This document shows positions 28,323 through 38,554 of a stretch of DNA of 64,000 nt, in pieces. The notes beneath the pieces are model-generated. The model was given only the letters and a program-made list of their open reading frames with translations. It was not told the origin of the DNA and did no database searches. Source of the DNA: Marisalimonas sp016777705 (GTDB lineage Bacteria; Pseudomonadota; Alphaproteobacteria; Puniceispirillales; Marisalimonadaceae); NCBI RefSeq assembly GCF_047717795.1, contig NZ_CP159808.1, forward strand, positions 372,001 through 436,000, in the 5' to 3' direction. Numbering within the stretch: position 1 is the stretch's first letter; each line of letters opens with the position of its first letter. The position numbers and the translations under genes are program-made.

Positions 28323-28967
28323 TTATTTCTTTTTATTATATTTATCAAGTAGTACTTCAAAATCACCTTTATTTTTTCTCAAAATAGTCATTGTTTCAGC
28401 TTTGTGAGAACTTACTAAAGATATACCCTCTATTTCTAAATCTAAAATCTGAAGATTTCCTTCATTGTTTGAGGCAAGTTTCCAAAGGAGATTAACAGGA
28501 GGTTTGTTATTGTTAGGGTCCTCAATTCTGCCCCTTACATAAATAAGTTTTTTTCCCCTTAATTCAGAATCAGTAGATATATAATTTAATGTTGATAATG
28601 TATTTAGGTGATCTTCTACAGTTTTAACTATTTCTTGGAGTAGGGCATTTTTGTATCTCTCCCTTTGAAGAACTGTTGCTTTTTTCCAGAAAGAACCAGT
28701 GGTAGCCTTAGCCATAAAATTTAAATTAATATATTCTTTAATTAACAAGGAAATTCTTAACGATTTCTCATTTTGATCTAATTTGAGTGTTTCAATTGCG
28801 TTAACTTTAGCCTTACTTATCATTTCTTGGATTATAGTATTGCTTTTTTCTAGTTTATCAGCACAGGCACCATTTGAAATTAAAGTTATTGAGATTGGTA
28901 AAATTAAAACAAAGTATAGTAGATCTTTAATTTTAAATTTATTGTAAAAGCTTCTCAAATTCTTCAT
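28323..28967 (-). CDS. mlaC: MlaC-like periplasmic phospholipid-binding protein (Ttg2 family)
   Basis: Periplasmic shuttle carrying phospholipids between MlaA and the inner-membrane Mla transporter. 214 aa from ATG 28967; a signal peptide (hydrophobic ~residues 14-33, ending ISNGACA) is followed by the Tol_Tol_Ttg2 domain with FWKKATVLQRERYKNAL and VRGRIEDPNNNKPPVNLLWKL. The longer frame from 29012 would deepen the overlap with mlaA without adding a better signal peptide. It overlaps the mlaA 3' end by 29 bp. mlaFED is not in the window. Confidence 0.85.
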   Translation of the reverse strand: MKNLRSFYNKFKIKDLLYFVLILPISITLISNGACADKLEKSNTIIQEMISKAKVNAIETLKLDQNEKSLRISLLIKEYINLNFMAKATTGSFWKKATVLQRERYKNALLQEIVKTVEDHLNTLSTLNYISTDSELRGKKLIYVRGRIEDPNNNKPPVNLLWKLASNNEGNLQILDLEIEGISLVSSHKAETMTILRKNKGDFEVLLDKYNKKK

Positions 28968-29676
28968 CCTTGTTTTTATTTTTAATATTATGGTACTTTT
29001 CGTTATACACATTTTTTCTTCGATTTTGAATATAATAAGATTTCATCTTTGTATATGGATCAGGTGAATTATATAATTTATCAATGGCACTGGATAGTTT
29101 AGATCTTGTATCAATTACATTGATTGGTATTTCAATTAAGTTGATGTCATTCACAGTAGTAGAAGAAACGTTTGTCATATTTTGTCTATCTACAAAATAA
29201 CCTGAAAAATCTCTTGTCATTTTAGGCCCTAAAAAAGGCACTACTAAAAAAGGTCCCTCTGGAACATTTAATTTAGCTAAAGTTGATCCAAAATCTTTTT
29301 GTAATATTTCAGTTTCACCATTATCTAAATTATAAAAGCCAAGGGTTAAACCATTTAACATAAACTTAGCTGACGCTAAAATTGTATTTTCTAAGTCAAA
29401 TTGAAAAGTACTATTAGCAATAGTAACAGGAAGTTCCATCCAATCTAAATGATTACTAATACTCTTTCTAGCACCATTTGGAATATTTCTAACATAAGCT
29501 TTACTTAAAGGGTTTACTAATTTTTGGTCTAAATATTTATTGAACCCAAATACATGCCTATTTAAGTTTTCAAATGGATCTGATTCTTTTGTAACATTTT
29601 TACTACCTGAACAGCCTCCCAAAGAAAGAGAGACTAAAAACAAGGTAATTAAAATATATTTGAAGTTTTTCATCAT
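28939..29676 (-). CDS. mlaA: Outer-membrane lipoprotein MlaA (VacJ)
   Basis: Removes misplaced phospholipids from the outer leaflet and passes them to MlaC. Signal peptide with lipobox LGGC (Cys ~residue 22), then the VacJ signature DPFENLNRHVFGFNKYLD and the glycine-rich GPFLVVPFLGPKMTRDF segment. 245 aa. A second ATG at 29673 is equally possible. It forms a two-gene unit with mlaC and diverges from the helicase gene. Confidence 0.93.
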   Translation of the reverse strand: MMKNFKYILITLFLVSLSLGGCSGSKNVTKESDPFENLNRHVFGFNKYLDQKLVNPLSKAYVRNIPNGARKSISNHLDWMELPVTIANSTFQFDLENTILASAKFMLNGLTLGFYNLDNGETEILQKDFGSTLAKLNVPEGPFLVVPFLGPKMTRDFSGYFVDRQNMTNVSSTTVNDINLIEIPINVIDTRSKLSSAIDKLYNSPDPYTKMKSYYIQNRRKNVYNEKYHNIKNKNKDEEFEKLLQ

Positions 29677-29809
29677 AGTTCAACTAAGTAATCTAAAAGG
29701 TTTAATACTTATATTATTTATTTATTAATTTTCTACAAGTTAAACATTCTATATGATAGGTATAAGGTTAAATATTTATAATAATAAAAAGAATATATCT
29801 TCTACTCTA

Positions 29810-32047
29810 ATGAATGATTTTTTAAACCATAAAGCTTTTATTGATTTAAACGAACCTCAAAAAGAGGCTGTTAAAACTCTTCAAGGCCCTTTGTTAGTTT
29901 TATCTGGTGCTGGAACTGGGAAAACAAGAGTGTTGACAGCACGTCTTGCTAATTTGTTATACAGTAAAACAACTAAACCTTGGAATATACTTGCAGTTAC
30001 TTTTACAAATAAAGCAGCTAAAGAGATGAGAACAAGGTTAGAGAATTTAATAGGTCCTTCAGCTAATTCAGTTTGGTTAGGTACTTTTCATTCAATCGCA
30101 GCAAGAATTTTAAGAGAAAATGCAGAATTAGTAGGGTTAACGTCAAACTATACAATTATAACTCCAGATGACCAAGTAAGGCTTCTAAAGCAAATAATGC
30201 TTGATTATGACATAGATACAAAAAAATTTACGCCTAAAGCTATGTCAAATTTAATTGCTGGTTGGAAGGATAAAGGTCAAAAACCAGAAGAAGTAGATAA
30301 TTCTAGTAACGACTATTTTGCTAATGGAAGAGCAATTAGCATATATAAAACTTATCAATTAAGATTAAAAACACTTAATTCTGCTGATTTTGGAGACTTA
30401 TTATTATATAATTTAAATATTTTTTCAGATCATCCGGATGTATTGACGCAATATCATTCCAAGTTATCCTATTTTTTAGTTGACGAGTATCAAGACACCA
30501 ATGTGATACAATATTTGTGGTTAAGACTTCTTGCAGAAAAATCTAAGAATATTTGTTGTGTTGGAGATGACGACCAATCTATATACGGTTGGCGAGGCGC
30601 CCAAGTGGGTAATATTTTAAAATTTGAAAAAGATTATCCGTCGGCAACTGTTATTAAACTTGAAGAAAATTATAGATCAACAGGAAGAATTCTAGAGGCA
30701 GCTAATAGCGTAATTTCTAATAATAAAGAAAGATTAGGTAAAAATCTTAAAACATCTTCAGAACAAGGAGAAAAAATAGATTTAATATCTGTTTGGGATG
30801 GATTAGAAGAAGCAAGGAAAACAAGTGTTGAAATTGAAAATCTATTTTCAAATGGTTTAAGGCACGATCAAATGGCTGTCCTAGTAAGAGCAGGTCACCA
30901 AACCAGGCAATTTGAAGAAAGATTTGTTGATATAGGAATTCCTTACAAAGTTATAGGTGCAAAGTTTTATGAGCGATTAGAAATAAGGGACGCTCTTGCA
31001 TATCTAAGAGTTGTTCAACAGCCCAATGATGACTTAGCATTAGAGAGAATTATTAATGTTCCTAAACGTGGCATAGGAACTAGTACAACAAGTATGATTC
31101 ACTCTTATGCAAGAAAAAAAGATATATCTTTTTTCTTAGCGACAGAAGAATTATTAATGACAGACGAATTAAGACCAAATGTAAAAAAAACACTGCGGGA
31201 CTTAATTAATCAGTTTATTGAGTGGAATCGTGATTCCAAAGAAATTAGCCACACTGATTTGACGTTAAAGGTGCTTGAGGAATCAGGATACCTTTTTCAT
31301 TGGCAGAATGATAAATCTATTGAAGGTGAGGGAAGGTTAGAAAATTTAAAAGAGCTAATTAATGCTATGAGTGGCTTTGAAAATCTTCAAGGGTTCCTAG
31401 AACATATATCGCTTGTAATGGATGGAGATAGTCAAGCTGAAGCTGGTGAAGTGTCTCTAATGACTTTACATGCAGCTAAAGGACTTGAGTTTGATGTGGT
31501 TTTTTTACCAGGGTGGGAAGAGGGACTGTTTCCTAGTCAAAGATCTATAGATGAATTAGGTCTAGCAGGACTGGAGGAAGAAAGGAGATTGGCATATGTG
31601 GGTATTACTCGTGCAAGAAAAAGGTTATTTATAACATTTGCTGCTAATAGACAAATTCATGGATTATGGCAAGGTTCAATTCCTTCCAGGTTTATAAGTG
31701 AACTTCCCAAACAAAATTTAAACGAAAATATTGAAGGTAACCTTGGTGCTGATGCATCTAGTTATAGTCAAATTGAGTTTGACGACTCTAGAAATAATAT
31801 ATCATATGGACCAGGTTATTTTAGAGCAAAACAAAATAAAATAAATGGAATTGATCTTTATAGAGCACCTAAAACGCAGAATGAAGCTTTTAAATCTACA
31901 GCTGTTTTTGATAATGGACAAAGAGTGTTTCATCAAAAATTTGGAATGGGAAAAGTTATTTCGTCAGAAGGTGATAAGCTAAATATATTTTTTGATAAGG
32001 CTGGTGAAAAGAGAGTGATTTCCAATTTTGTAAAATTAATTGAATAA
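29810..32047 (+). CDS. uvrD: UvrD/PcrA-type superfamily 1 DNA helicase
   Basis: 3'-5' helicase for nucleotide-excision and mismatch repair or replication-conflict resolution. Motifs in order: Q motif LNEPQKEAV, Walker A LSGAGTGKTRVL, AVTFTNKAAKEM, GTFHSIAARIL, DEYQDTN, GDDDQSIYGWRGA, LEENYRSTGRIL, VSLMTLHAAKGLEFDVVFLPG and EERRLAYVGITRAR. I chose the ATG at 29810 (745 aa), because the preceding residues from 29753 are not conserved; this choice is uncertain as neither start has a clear ribosome-binding site. A C-terminal Tudor-like tail (GQRVFHQKFGMGKVIS) is present. Confidence 0.94.
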   Translation: MNDFLNHKAFIDLNEPQKEAVKTLQGPLLVLSGAGTGKTRVLTARLANLLYSKTTKPWNILAVTFTNKAAKEMRTRLENLIGPSANSVWLGTFHSIAARILRENAELVGLTSNYTIITPDDQVRLLKQIMLDYDIDTKKFTPKAMSNLIAGWKDKGQKPEEVDNSSNDYFANGRAISIYKTYQLRLKTLNSADFGDLLLYNLNIFSDHPDVLTQYHSKLSYFLVDEYQDTNVIQYLWLRLLAEKSKNICCVGDDDQSIYGWRGAQVGNILKFEKDYPSATVIKLEENYRSTGRILEAANSVISNNKERLGKNLKTSSEQGEKIDLISVWDGLEEARKTSVEIENLFSNGLRHDQMAVLVRAGHQTRQFEERFVDIGIPYKVIGAKFYERLEIRDALAYLRVVQQPNDDLALERIINVPKRGIGTSTTSMIHSYARKKDISFFLATEELLMTDELRPNVKKTLRDLINQFIEWNRDSKEISHTDLTLKVLEESGYLFHWQNDKSIEGEGRLENLKELINAMSGFENLQGFLEHISLVMDGDSQAEAGEVSLMTLHAAKGLEFDVVFLPGWEEGLFPSQRSIDELGLAGLEEERRLAYVGITRARKRLFITFAANRQIHGLWQGSIPSRFISELPKQNLNENIEGNLGADASSYSQIEFDDSRNNISYGPGYFRAKQNKINGIDLYRAPKTQNEAFKSTAVFDNGQRVFHQKFGMGKVISSEGDKLNIFFDKAGEKRVISNFVKLIE

Positions 32048-32059
32048 ATAGACTAAGAT

Positions 32060-33040
32060 ATGGATTTATGGTCAATAAGCTTTGTAATAGAAAATCAGTT
32101 TAAAAACTTATTTTCTGAATATGTTGAAGATTTAGAAGGTTATTTATCATCTAGTTTATTTAATAATACAAAAAAGAATACAAAAAATGTATTACCAATA
32201 AATATTATAAATAATTTAGGTGAGTTCCATCAAAATGAATTTTGGACGTTAGAAGTATTGGTTCAAAAAAAACCAGACAATAATTTAGTAGAAATGAAAC
32301 TTAACAATCTAGCTAGGCAATTAAGTGTAAATGAGTATTATACTGACGATATAACCTGGGAAAAAAAAATAAATGCTAAAAAAGTTAGTATCAAGAAAAT
32401 TATCCAAAAAAATTGGCTTAACATTAATAGACAATCCTTCCCAGTTATTAATATTGAAAGATTTTATATATATGGTTCACATATAAGAAAAAATTACTCT
32501 GTTTATAAGATACCTATTAAGATAAATGCATCAACTGCATTTGGTACAGGCTCTCATGCAACTACAAAATGTTGCATGCAAGCTATTAATTATTTGTCTC
32601 AACGTTTTTCACCTAAGAACATTCTAGATTATGGTTGTGGAACAGGAATTTTAGGTATTGCTTCTAAAAAAGTATTTAAAAAAAGTAAGGTAATTTTTGT
32701 TGATATAGACGAAGATGCGGTAAAGTTATCTAAAAAAAATATAGAACTTAATCATATAAAAGTTAATGGTGTATATTTAACCAATTCTTTCTTTGAAACA
32801 AAATATATTAAAAATAACTACTATAATTTAATTTTCGCTAATATCTTATTTATGCCTCTGTTTAAACTAGCACCTGTGTTTAAAAAGATCATCAAACCTA
32901 ATTCATTTTTAATCTTATCAGGACTTTTAAAACAACAAATTCCTTACGTTATTAATCGATATAATAATTTTGGATTTATAGAAGAAAAGAAAATAATTTC
33001 AGAAGAGTGGGGATCGGTTATAATGAGTATTAAGTATTAA
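32060..33040 (+). CDS. prmA: Ribosomal protein L11 methyltransferase PrmA
   Basis: SAM-dependent trimethylation of ribosomal protein L11. 326 aa: an L11-recognition N-terminal part rich in Lys/Asn, then the segment INASTAFGTGSHATTK typical of PrmA, followed by the SAM-binding motif ILDYGCGTGILGIAS and FVDIDEDAV, and the NPPY-equivalent LIFANILFMPL. The N-terminal domain is more divergent than the methyltransferase core. 12 bp after the helicase, 19 bp before the peptidase. Confidence 0.9.
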   Translation: MDLWSISFVIENQFKNLFSEYVEDLEGYLSSSLFNNTKKNTKNVLPINIINNLGEFHQNEFWTLEVLVQKKPDNNLVEMKLNNLARQLSVNEYYTDDITWEKKINAKKVSIKKIIQKNWLNINRQSFPVINIERFYIYGSHIRKNYSVYKIPIKINASTAFGTGSHATTKCCMQAINYLSQRFSPKNILDYGCGTGILGIASKKVFKKSKVIFVDIDEDAVKLSKKNIELNHIKVNGVYLTNSFFETKYIKNNYYNLIFANILFMPLFKLAPVFKKIIKPNSFLILSGLLKQQIPYVINRYNNFGFIEEKKIISEEWGSVIMSIKY

Positions 33041-33059
33041 TTTTTTCAGTAAGGTTTAG

Positions 33060-34838
33060 GTGTTGAGTAGAGAATTAGAATTATTAATATATAAAATGAG
33101 ACAAAAAAAATATGATGCTCTCTTAGTTCCTAGAGAGGATATGTTTTCAGGAGAAGAAGTTCCTAAAAGTGAAGAGCGTTTAAAATACATTACAAATTTC
33201 ACTGGATCAGCAGGGTTTGCAATAATAGTATCAAATAAAAATTTGAAATCAGCAATTTTTAGCGATGGTCGATATCAACTACAATTAAAGAAACAAGTTG
33301 ATACTAAATTTTTTGATGTCTTTAACGGAGGCATAAATGAAATTGGCAATTTCCTAAAAGATAATGAAAAGTATTTAAAAATAATAGCTTTTGACCCTTG
33401 GTTGTTGACTTCAATAAAACACAAAACTCTCAGTAAGATTCTAAAAAGTACACCATTAATTTTAAAAGCTACGAAAAAAAACTTAATTGATGAAATCTGG
33501 AAAAAAAGACCAACTGAAACTCAGAAATCTATTTTTCAACTTCCATTAAAAAGAACTGGAGAAAGTTTTTTATCAAAAATAAACCGTCTTAAAAAAATAA
33601 TAACAAATATTTGCGGTGATTATTATGTTTTATTTAATCCTGCAGGCCTGTCGTGGTTATTAAATATAAGATGTCATGATCTTAAATACACACCTGTTTC
33701 AAGATCTTTTTGTATTATATCAAGTAAAGGTGAAGTTTTCATTTTCTCAGATAATTCAACGTTTGAAATAATCACCAAAAATCATAGTAAAATTCATCTT
33801 TTGCAGATTAATGAACTTACATCTTTTTTAAAGAAACTAAAAAATAAGAATTTTTTAATAGACCCAGTTTTTTTACCTCTTCAAATAAAGTACCTTATAT
33901 TCAATATGGGATTAAATATTCATACCATAAGTTGCCCAATAGAACAATTTAAGTCTGTTAAGAATTCAAATGAATTGAACGGATTTAAGGTATCTCATTT
34001 AAAAGACGGTTTAGCTTTCTTAAAGCTGTTTTTTTGGCTTGAAAAAAACTTGAGTTCACAAGACTTAACTGAAATTACAGTTTCTAAAAAATTATATGAA
34101 TTACGTTCATTAGAAGAAACATTTATTTGTGAGAGTTTTGCTACAATATCAGCCTTTAAGGATAATGGGGCTATTATTCATTATAAAGCAGATAAATCTA
34201 CTGACAAAAAAATAGATAAGGATGGATTATATTTGATTGACTCAGGAGCTCATTATTTGGAAGGGACTACTGACACTACGCGTACCATAAAAATTGGTAA
34301 GGTTAGTGAGGAAATGATAAATAATTATACTCTAGTTTTGAAAGGACATATAGCAATCGCCACAGCAATATTTCCTAAAAACACCAAAGGTAGAGAAATT
34401 GATACTTTAGCAAGAAAGGCATTATGGTCTGAAGGCAAAGATTATGCCCATGGGACTGGCCACGGAGTAGGTTGTTTGCTAAGCGTTCATGAGGGGCCCA
34501 TATCTATATCAAAACACTCAAAATGTGATATTAGGAAGGGTATGGTGATATCTAATGAGCCAGGATATTACAAGAATGGTGAATATGGAATTAGAATAGA
34601 AAATTTAGAAGTTGTTTCAAAAAAACATCTTAAAAATAATGAAAACTTTTTGTGTTTTGAAAATTTAACAAGAGTTCCTTTTGAGCTGGAGCTTATTAAT
34701 AAAGAAATATTAACTATAGATGAAATAAATTGGATTAATTTATATCATGAAAAAGTTTATAGAGAGTTAGCAAATTTAATAACTCCTAATGACAGAGAAT
34801 TATTGGATTACTTGAAAATTAAAACATTACCAATTTAA
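33060..34838 (+). CDS. pepP: Xaa-Pro aminopeptidase (M24 family, aminopeptidase P-like)
   Basis: Metallopeptidase removing the first residue before proline. 592 aa with two creatinase-like N-terminal domains (~1-300) and a C-terminal pita-bread domain. Metal-binding and catalytic residues appear in LYLIDSGAHYLEGTTDTTRT (two Asp), HGTGHGVGCLLSVHEGP (His) and SNEPGYYKNGEYGIRIEN (two Glu). The start is GTG with AAGG upstream. The long architecture matches the three-domain eukaryote-like aminopeptidase P rather than short E. coli PepP. Its stop shares TTAA with ligA. Confidence 0.92.
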   Translation: MLSRELELLIYKMRQKKYDALLVPREDMFSGEEVPKSEERLKYITNFTGSAGFAIIVSNKNLKSAIFSDGRYQLQLKKQVDTKFFDVFNGGINEIGNFLKDNEKYLKIIAFDPWLLTSIKHKTLSKILKSTPLILKATKKNLIDEIWKKRPTETQKSIFQLPLKRTGESFLSKINRLKKIITNICGDYYVLFNPAGLSWLLNIRCHDLKYTPVSRSFCIISSKGEVFIFSDNSTFEIITKNHSKIHLLQINELTSFLKKLKNKNFLIDPVFLPLQIKYLIFNMGLNIHTISCPIEQFKSVKNSNELNGFKVSHLKDGLAFLKLFFWLEKNLSSQDLTEITVSKKLYELRSLEETFICESFATISAFKDNGAIIHYKADKSTDKKIDKDGLYLIDSGAHYLEGTTDTTRTIKIGKVSEEMINNYTLVLKGHIAIATAIFPKNTKGREIDTLARKALWSEGKDYAHGTGHGVGCLLSVHEGPISISKHSKCDIRKGMVISNEPGYYKNGEYGIRIENLEVVSKKHLKNNENFLCFENLTRVPFELELINKEILTIDEINWINLYHEKVYRELANLITPNDRELLDYLKIKTLPI

Positions 34839-36883
34839 TTGTTTAATTTATTAACTAAATCATACCATTCATTTTCATTTATAATTTTTATATTAAGTTC
34901 TAGGGCTTTTTTTGCTTTAGATCCAGGTTGATCTCCTAAAATTAAATAATCAGTATTTTTTGATAGAGAGTTACTAATCTTAGCACCTAAACTTTGAAGA
35001 GTATTTTTGGCCTCATCTCTGCTCATATTTTTTAATGTTCCAGTTATAACAACTACCTGACCACTAAACTTAGAATTATTTTTATGAGGATAAATATCTT
35101 TGACAATTATATATTCAATTAATTTATTTATTATGTTTAAATTTTTCGGAGTATTTATATATAGTATCAAATCATTAGCTATATTTTCCCCTATTTGATC
35201 AATAGCAACAAGTTCTTGGAAGGAATCAGATTGCTTATTAGTAGCTTTCTTCATATGCATCAAAAAATTGTCAAATGAGTTATAACGTAAGGCAATTAAT
35301 TTGGCATTTGTTTCACCTATTTGTCTAATTCCTAAAGCATATATAAATTTATCTAATGAAATTTTTTGTTTGTATTCTATAGCATTTAACAATTTATCAA
35401 TCGAAGTTTTACCTAATCCTTCTTTCTTTTCTAATTTATCTCTATATTTATAAAGCTGAAAAATATCTCCAAAATCATTTATATATTTATCTTTAAAAAG
35501 AGTTTCTACTAACTTGTCACCAAGTCCTTCAATATTAAATGCATTTTTAGAGACAAAATGTTTTAGTTTTTCAATGGCTTGAGCAGGGCAATTGACACCA
35601 GCCAAGCATCTTCTAACTGCTTCATTTGTAGGTTTGACGGTAATAGATCCACATGATGGGCAATGTTTAGGTGGATAATATATTCTGGAAGTGTTTAGTC
35701 TTTTTTCTTTAACAACCTCAAGAACTTGAGGAATAACATCACCTGCCCTCTGGATCTTTATAGCATCGCCAATCCTTATATCTTTCCTAGAAATTTCGTC
35801 TTCATTATGGAGAGATACGTTTGAGACTAGAACACCACCTACTCTTACAGGTTTTAGTTTTCCAACAGGAGTGAGAGCACCTGTTCTTCCCACCTGTGTT
35901 TCTATGTTTAAAATAACTGTTTCAACTATTTCCGCAGGTAGTTTATGCGCAATAGCCCACCTAGGTGCTCTGGTTACGGAACCTAGTCTTGTCTGAAGTT
36001 TTACATCGTTTACTTTATAAACTAAGCCATCAATTTCATAATCTAATTTATCTCTAATAGATAGAATGCGTTCATAGAAATTATTGATTTGGCTTAAATT
36101 GTTAACTATTTTATTTTCATTATTAACAAGAAACCCCATTTCATTAAATTTTTTTAAGAGATCACTTTGTGTTTCAAAATGAAAATCTTTAGAATATTCC
36201 CCAATAGAAAAAGCAAAAAAATTTAAATTTCTGTTTTTGGTAATGCGAGTATCTTTCTGTCTAATTGAACCAGCTGACGCATTTCTCGTATTAGCGAATA
36301 TTTTTTTACCATTTTCTAACTGTGATTTATTAAGTTTATGAAAATCAGCTTTTTTCATAAAGATTTCACCTCTAATTTCTATAAATTTTGGAAAAGGCTT
36401 AATTAAATTAATAGGTATGTCTTTTATAGTTTTAATGTTTTCAGTGACGATTTCTCCAACATTACCATCTCCCCGAGTAACTGCATTTAACAAGGATCCG
36501 TTAAGGTAAAGAAGAGAAATTGATAATCCATCAATTTTGGGTTCACATATTAAGTCTAATTTGAAAGTCTTACTCAAAGATAAAAACTTGTGTATTTTAT
36601 CAATAAATTCACTTACATCGTTAAACGAAAAAGCATTATTTAGTGATGACATGGGCTTATAATGAGTGTATTTTTCGAATTGATTTGAAGGATAAGAGCC
36701 TACTTCAGATCTCTCCAAAAAATAAAACTCAGGGTTTGCTGTTATTATGTCGTCATATTCTTTGCACAGTTGATCAAATTCGAAATCAGTAATTTCTGGA
36801 TTATCATGTGAATGATATTTTTTGTTATGATAATCAATTTCCTTCTTTTTAATTTCTAAAGTCTTTAATATTTCAATATTCAT
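34835..36883 (-). CDS. ligA: NAD-dependent DNA ligase LigA
   Basis: Seals nicks during replication and repair. Domain Ia binds NAD; the adenylated lysine lies in EPKIDGLSISLLY. The nucleotidyltransferase and OB domains follow (GRTGALTPVGKLKPVRVGG), then a four-Cys zinc finger (HCPSCGSI...RRCLAGVNCPAQ), helix-hairpin-helix repeats and a C-terminal BRCT domain (~605-682). 682 aa, complete. Last gene of the long minus-strand array, directly abutting recN. Confidence 0.97.
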   Translation of the reverse strand: MNIEILKTLEIKKKEIDYHNKKYHSHDNPEITDFEFDQLCKEYDDIITANPEFYFLERSEVGSYPSNQFEKYTHYKPMSSLNNAFSFNDVSEFIDKIHKFLSLSKTFKLDLICEPKIDGLSISLLYLNGSLLNAVTRGDGNVGEIVTENIKTIKDIPINLIKPFPKFIEIRGEIFMKKADFHKLNKSQLENGKKIFANTRNASAGSIRQKDTRITKNRNLNFFAFSIGEYSKDFHFETQSDLLKKFNEMGFLVNNENKIVNNLSQINNFYERILSIRDKLDYEIDGLVYKVNDVKLQTRLGSVTRAPRWAIAHKLPAEIVETVILNIETQVGRTGALTPVGKLKPVRVGGVLVSNVSLHNEDEISRKDIRIGDAIKIQRAGDVIPQVLEVVKEKRLNTSRIYYPPKHCPSCGSITVKPTNEAVRRCLAGVNCPAQAIEKLKHFVSKNAFNIEGLGDKLVETLFKDKYINDFGDIFQLYKYRDKLEKKEGLGKTSIDKLLNAIEYKQKISLDKFIYALGIRQIGETNAKLIALRYNSFDNFLMHMKKATNKQSDSFQELVAIDQIGENIANDLILYINTPKNLNIINKLIEYIIVKDIYPHKNNSKFSGQVVVITGTLKNMSRDEAKNTLQSLGAKISNSLSKNTDYLILGDQPGSKAKKALELNIKIINENEWYDLVNKLNN

Positions 36884-38548
36884 TTATTTATTGTCTAAAA
36901 GCTTGAAAGCAGCTTCTCTAGCTTCGTTAGTAATATTGCTGCCAGATAACATCCGTGCTATTTCTTCAATTTTCTCATTTTCGGTTAATTCAAGTATATT
37001 AGTATAAGTTTGATTGTTATTCATGTTTTTTTGAACAAGATAATGATTATGCCCTTTGGAAGTTACTTGAGGTGAATGAGTTACTACCATAGCCTGATAA
37101 GATGCTCCTAATTTAGCTAACCTTGTTCCAACTGCATTAGCAACTGATCCACCAATGCCAGAATCAATTTCATCAAAAATAATAGTCCTATTATGTATTG
37201 CTGCTTCTAGTACAACTTTTATAGCTAACAGAAATCTAGATAACTCTCCTCCAGACGCAATTTTGTTTATTGGAAGCATGTTATTATTAGAGTTTGTTGA
37301 CGCAAGAAACGTTACTTTATCAATTCCTAATATTGAAGCATCGTCAATGGAAACTTTATCAAAATTTATTGAAAGGCGAGCATTTTCTAATTTTAGTTGA
37401 GGCAACTCGTCATTTATTTTTTCAGTAAGAATTGTTGCATACTTTTTTCTACTTTCTGAGAGTAATGTGCTTAATTTAACAAATTTCATTTTAGCATCAT
37501 CATATTCTTTTTTAAGATCTTCGATTTTAAAATTATTATCTTTAATATCATTTAGTGAATTTTTCAATTTATTACGGATTGTTATCAAATCATCAACCGT
37601 ACAATTATGTTTCCTGGCTTCTGTTCTAAGTGCATGAAGCCGATCTTCAATAAGTTCAAGCCTATCTATACCTTGAGTTGTTTCTAAACTCTCTCCATTC
37701 ACAATGTTTTTTAACTCTTCAATGTCAGCCTTTGTCCCATTAATAATTTCAATTGCAGAATTTATATTTTCATTTTCAATTTTGTACATCGATTCAAGTG
37801 ATTTGATTACCTGATTAATCAAATCTTCTAATCCAGTTTCCTTTTCAATTATATTTCTAATATAAGCCATTGCAGTATTAATTTTTGTACGATTAGCTAA
37901 ATATTTTTTATTTTTATCTAATTCTTCTTCCTCTTTAAATTTAGGGTCTAACAAGACTAATTGATCATAAGAATCTTTTAGCCAATCATTGTCTTCATTG
38001 TTTTTCTTAGCTATAGCTTCTGCCTCATTAATTAATTTTAATATATTAATCATGCTATTATAAGCTTCTCTAGAATTTTCTATTAAATCATTGTGATCAG
38101 CAAAAGCATCAAGTAACGATAAATGGGTCTTGGTATTTAAAAGGCCTCTATCTTCAAATTGACCCTGTACTTCTATTAAATTATCAGTTATTTCAATCAG
38201 GGCATTTCGTGTTATGACAACATCATTAATTATACATTTTGATTTACCATTAATATTGATTTCACGTCTTATTATTAATTCAGTTTCATGATTAACACTA
38301 AATTTTTCCAAAACATTAACAACGGGATGTTTGTCATAGATTTCAAAAATAGCAGTTACTGAAGCAACATTTTCATTATTTCTAATAAGGTTGAAATCAA
38401 CTCTGTTGCCTAATATTAATCCAATACAATCAAGTAAAATTGACTTTCCCGCGCCTGTTTCACCAGTTAAAACAGACAAGCCATTTTTGAAATGAACATT
38501 TAAACTTTCAATTAGTACAATATTTTTAACAAATAATTCTCGTAGCAT
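36884..38548 (-). CDS. recN: DNA repair protein RecN
   Basis: SMC-like ATPase acting in double-strand-break repair. Walker A GETGAGKSILLDCIGLILG is near residues 30-48, long coiled-coil arms fill the centre (~155-360), and the C-terminal lobe has IASGGELSRFLLAIK, FDEIDSGIGGSVANAVG and VVTHSPQVTSKGH. 554 aa, typical. It lies between bamD and ligA, the usual alphaproteobacterial order, with 6 and 0 bp gaps. No LexA-type GTTC-N7-GTTC box is visible, consistent with transcription from upstream. Confidence 0.96.
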   Translation of the reverse strand: MLRELFVKNIVLIESLNVHFKNGLSVLTGETGAGKSILLDCIGLILGNRVDFNLIRNNENVASVTAIFEIYDKHPVVNVLEKFSVNHETELIIRREININGKSKCIINDVVITRNALIEITDNLIEVQGQFEDRGLLNTKTHLSLLDAFADHNDLIENSREAYNSMINILKLINEAEAIAKKNNEDNDWLKDSYDQLVLLDPKFKEEEELDKNKKYLANRTKINTAMAYIRNIIEKETGLEDLINQVIKSLESMYKIENENINSAIEIINGTKADIEELKNIVNGESLETTQGIDRLELIEDRLHALRTEARKHNCTVDDLITIRNKLKNSLNDIKDNNFKIEDLKKEYDDAKMKFVKLSTLLSESRKKYATILTEKINDELPQLKLENARLSINFDKVSIDDASILGIDKVTFLASTNSNNNMLPINKIASGGELSRFLLAIKVVLEAAIHNRTIIFDEIDSGIGGSVANAVGTRLAKLGASYQAMVVTHSPQVTSKGHNHYLVQKNMNNNQTYTNILELTENEKIEEIARMLSGSNITNEAREAAFKLLDNK

Positions 38549-38554
38549 ATTTAT

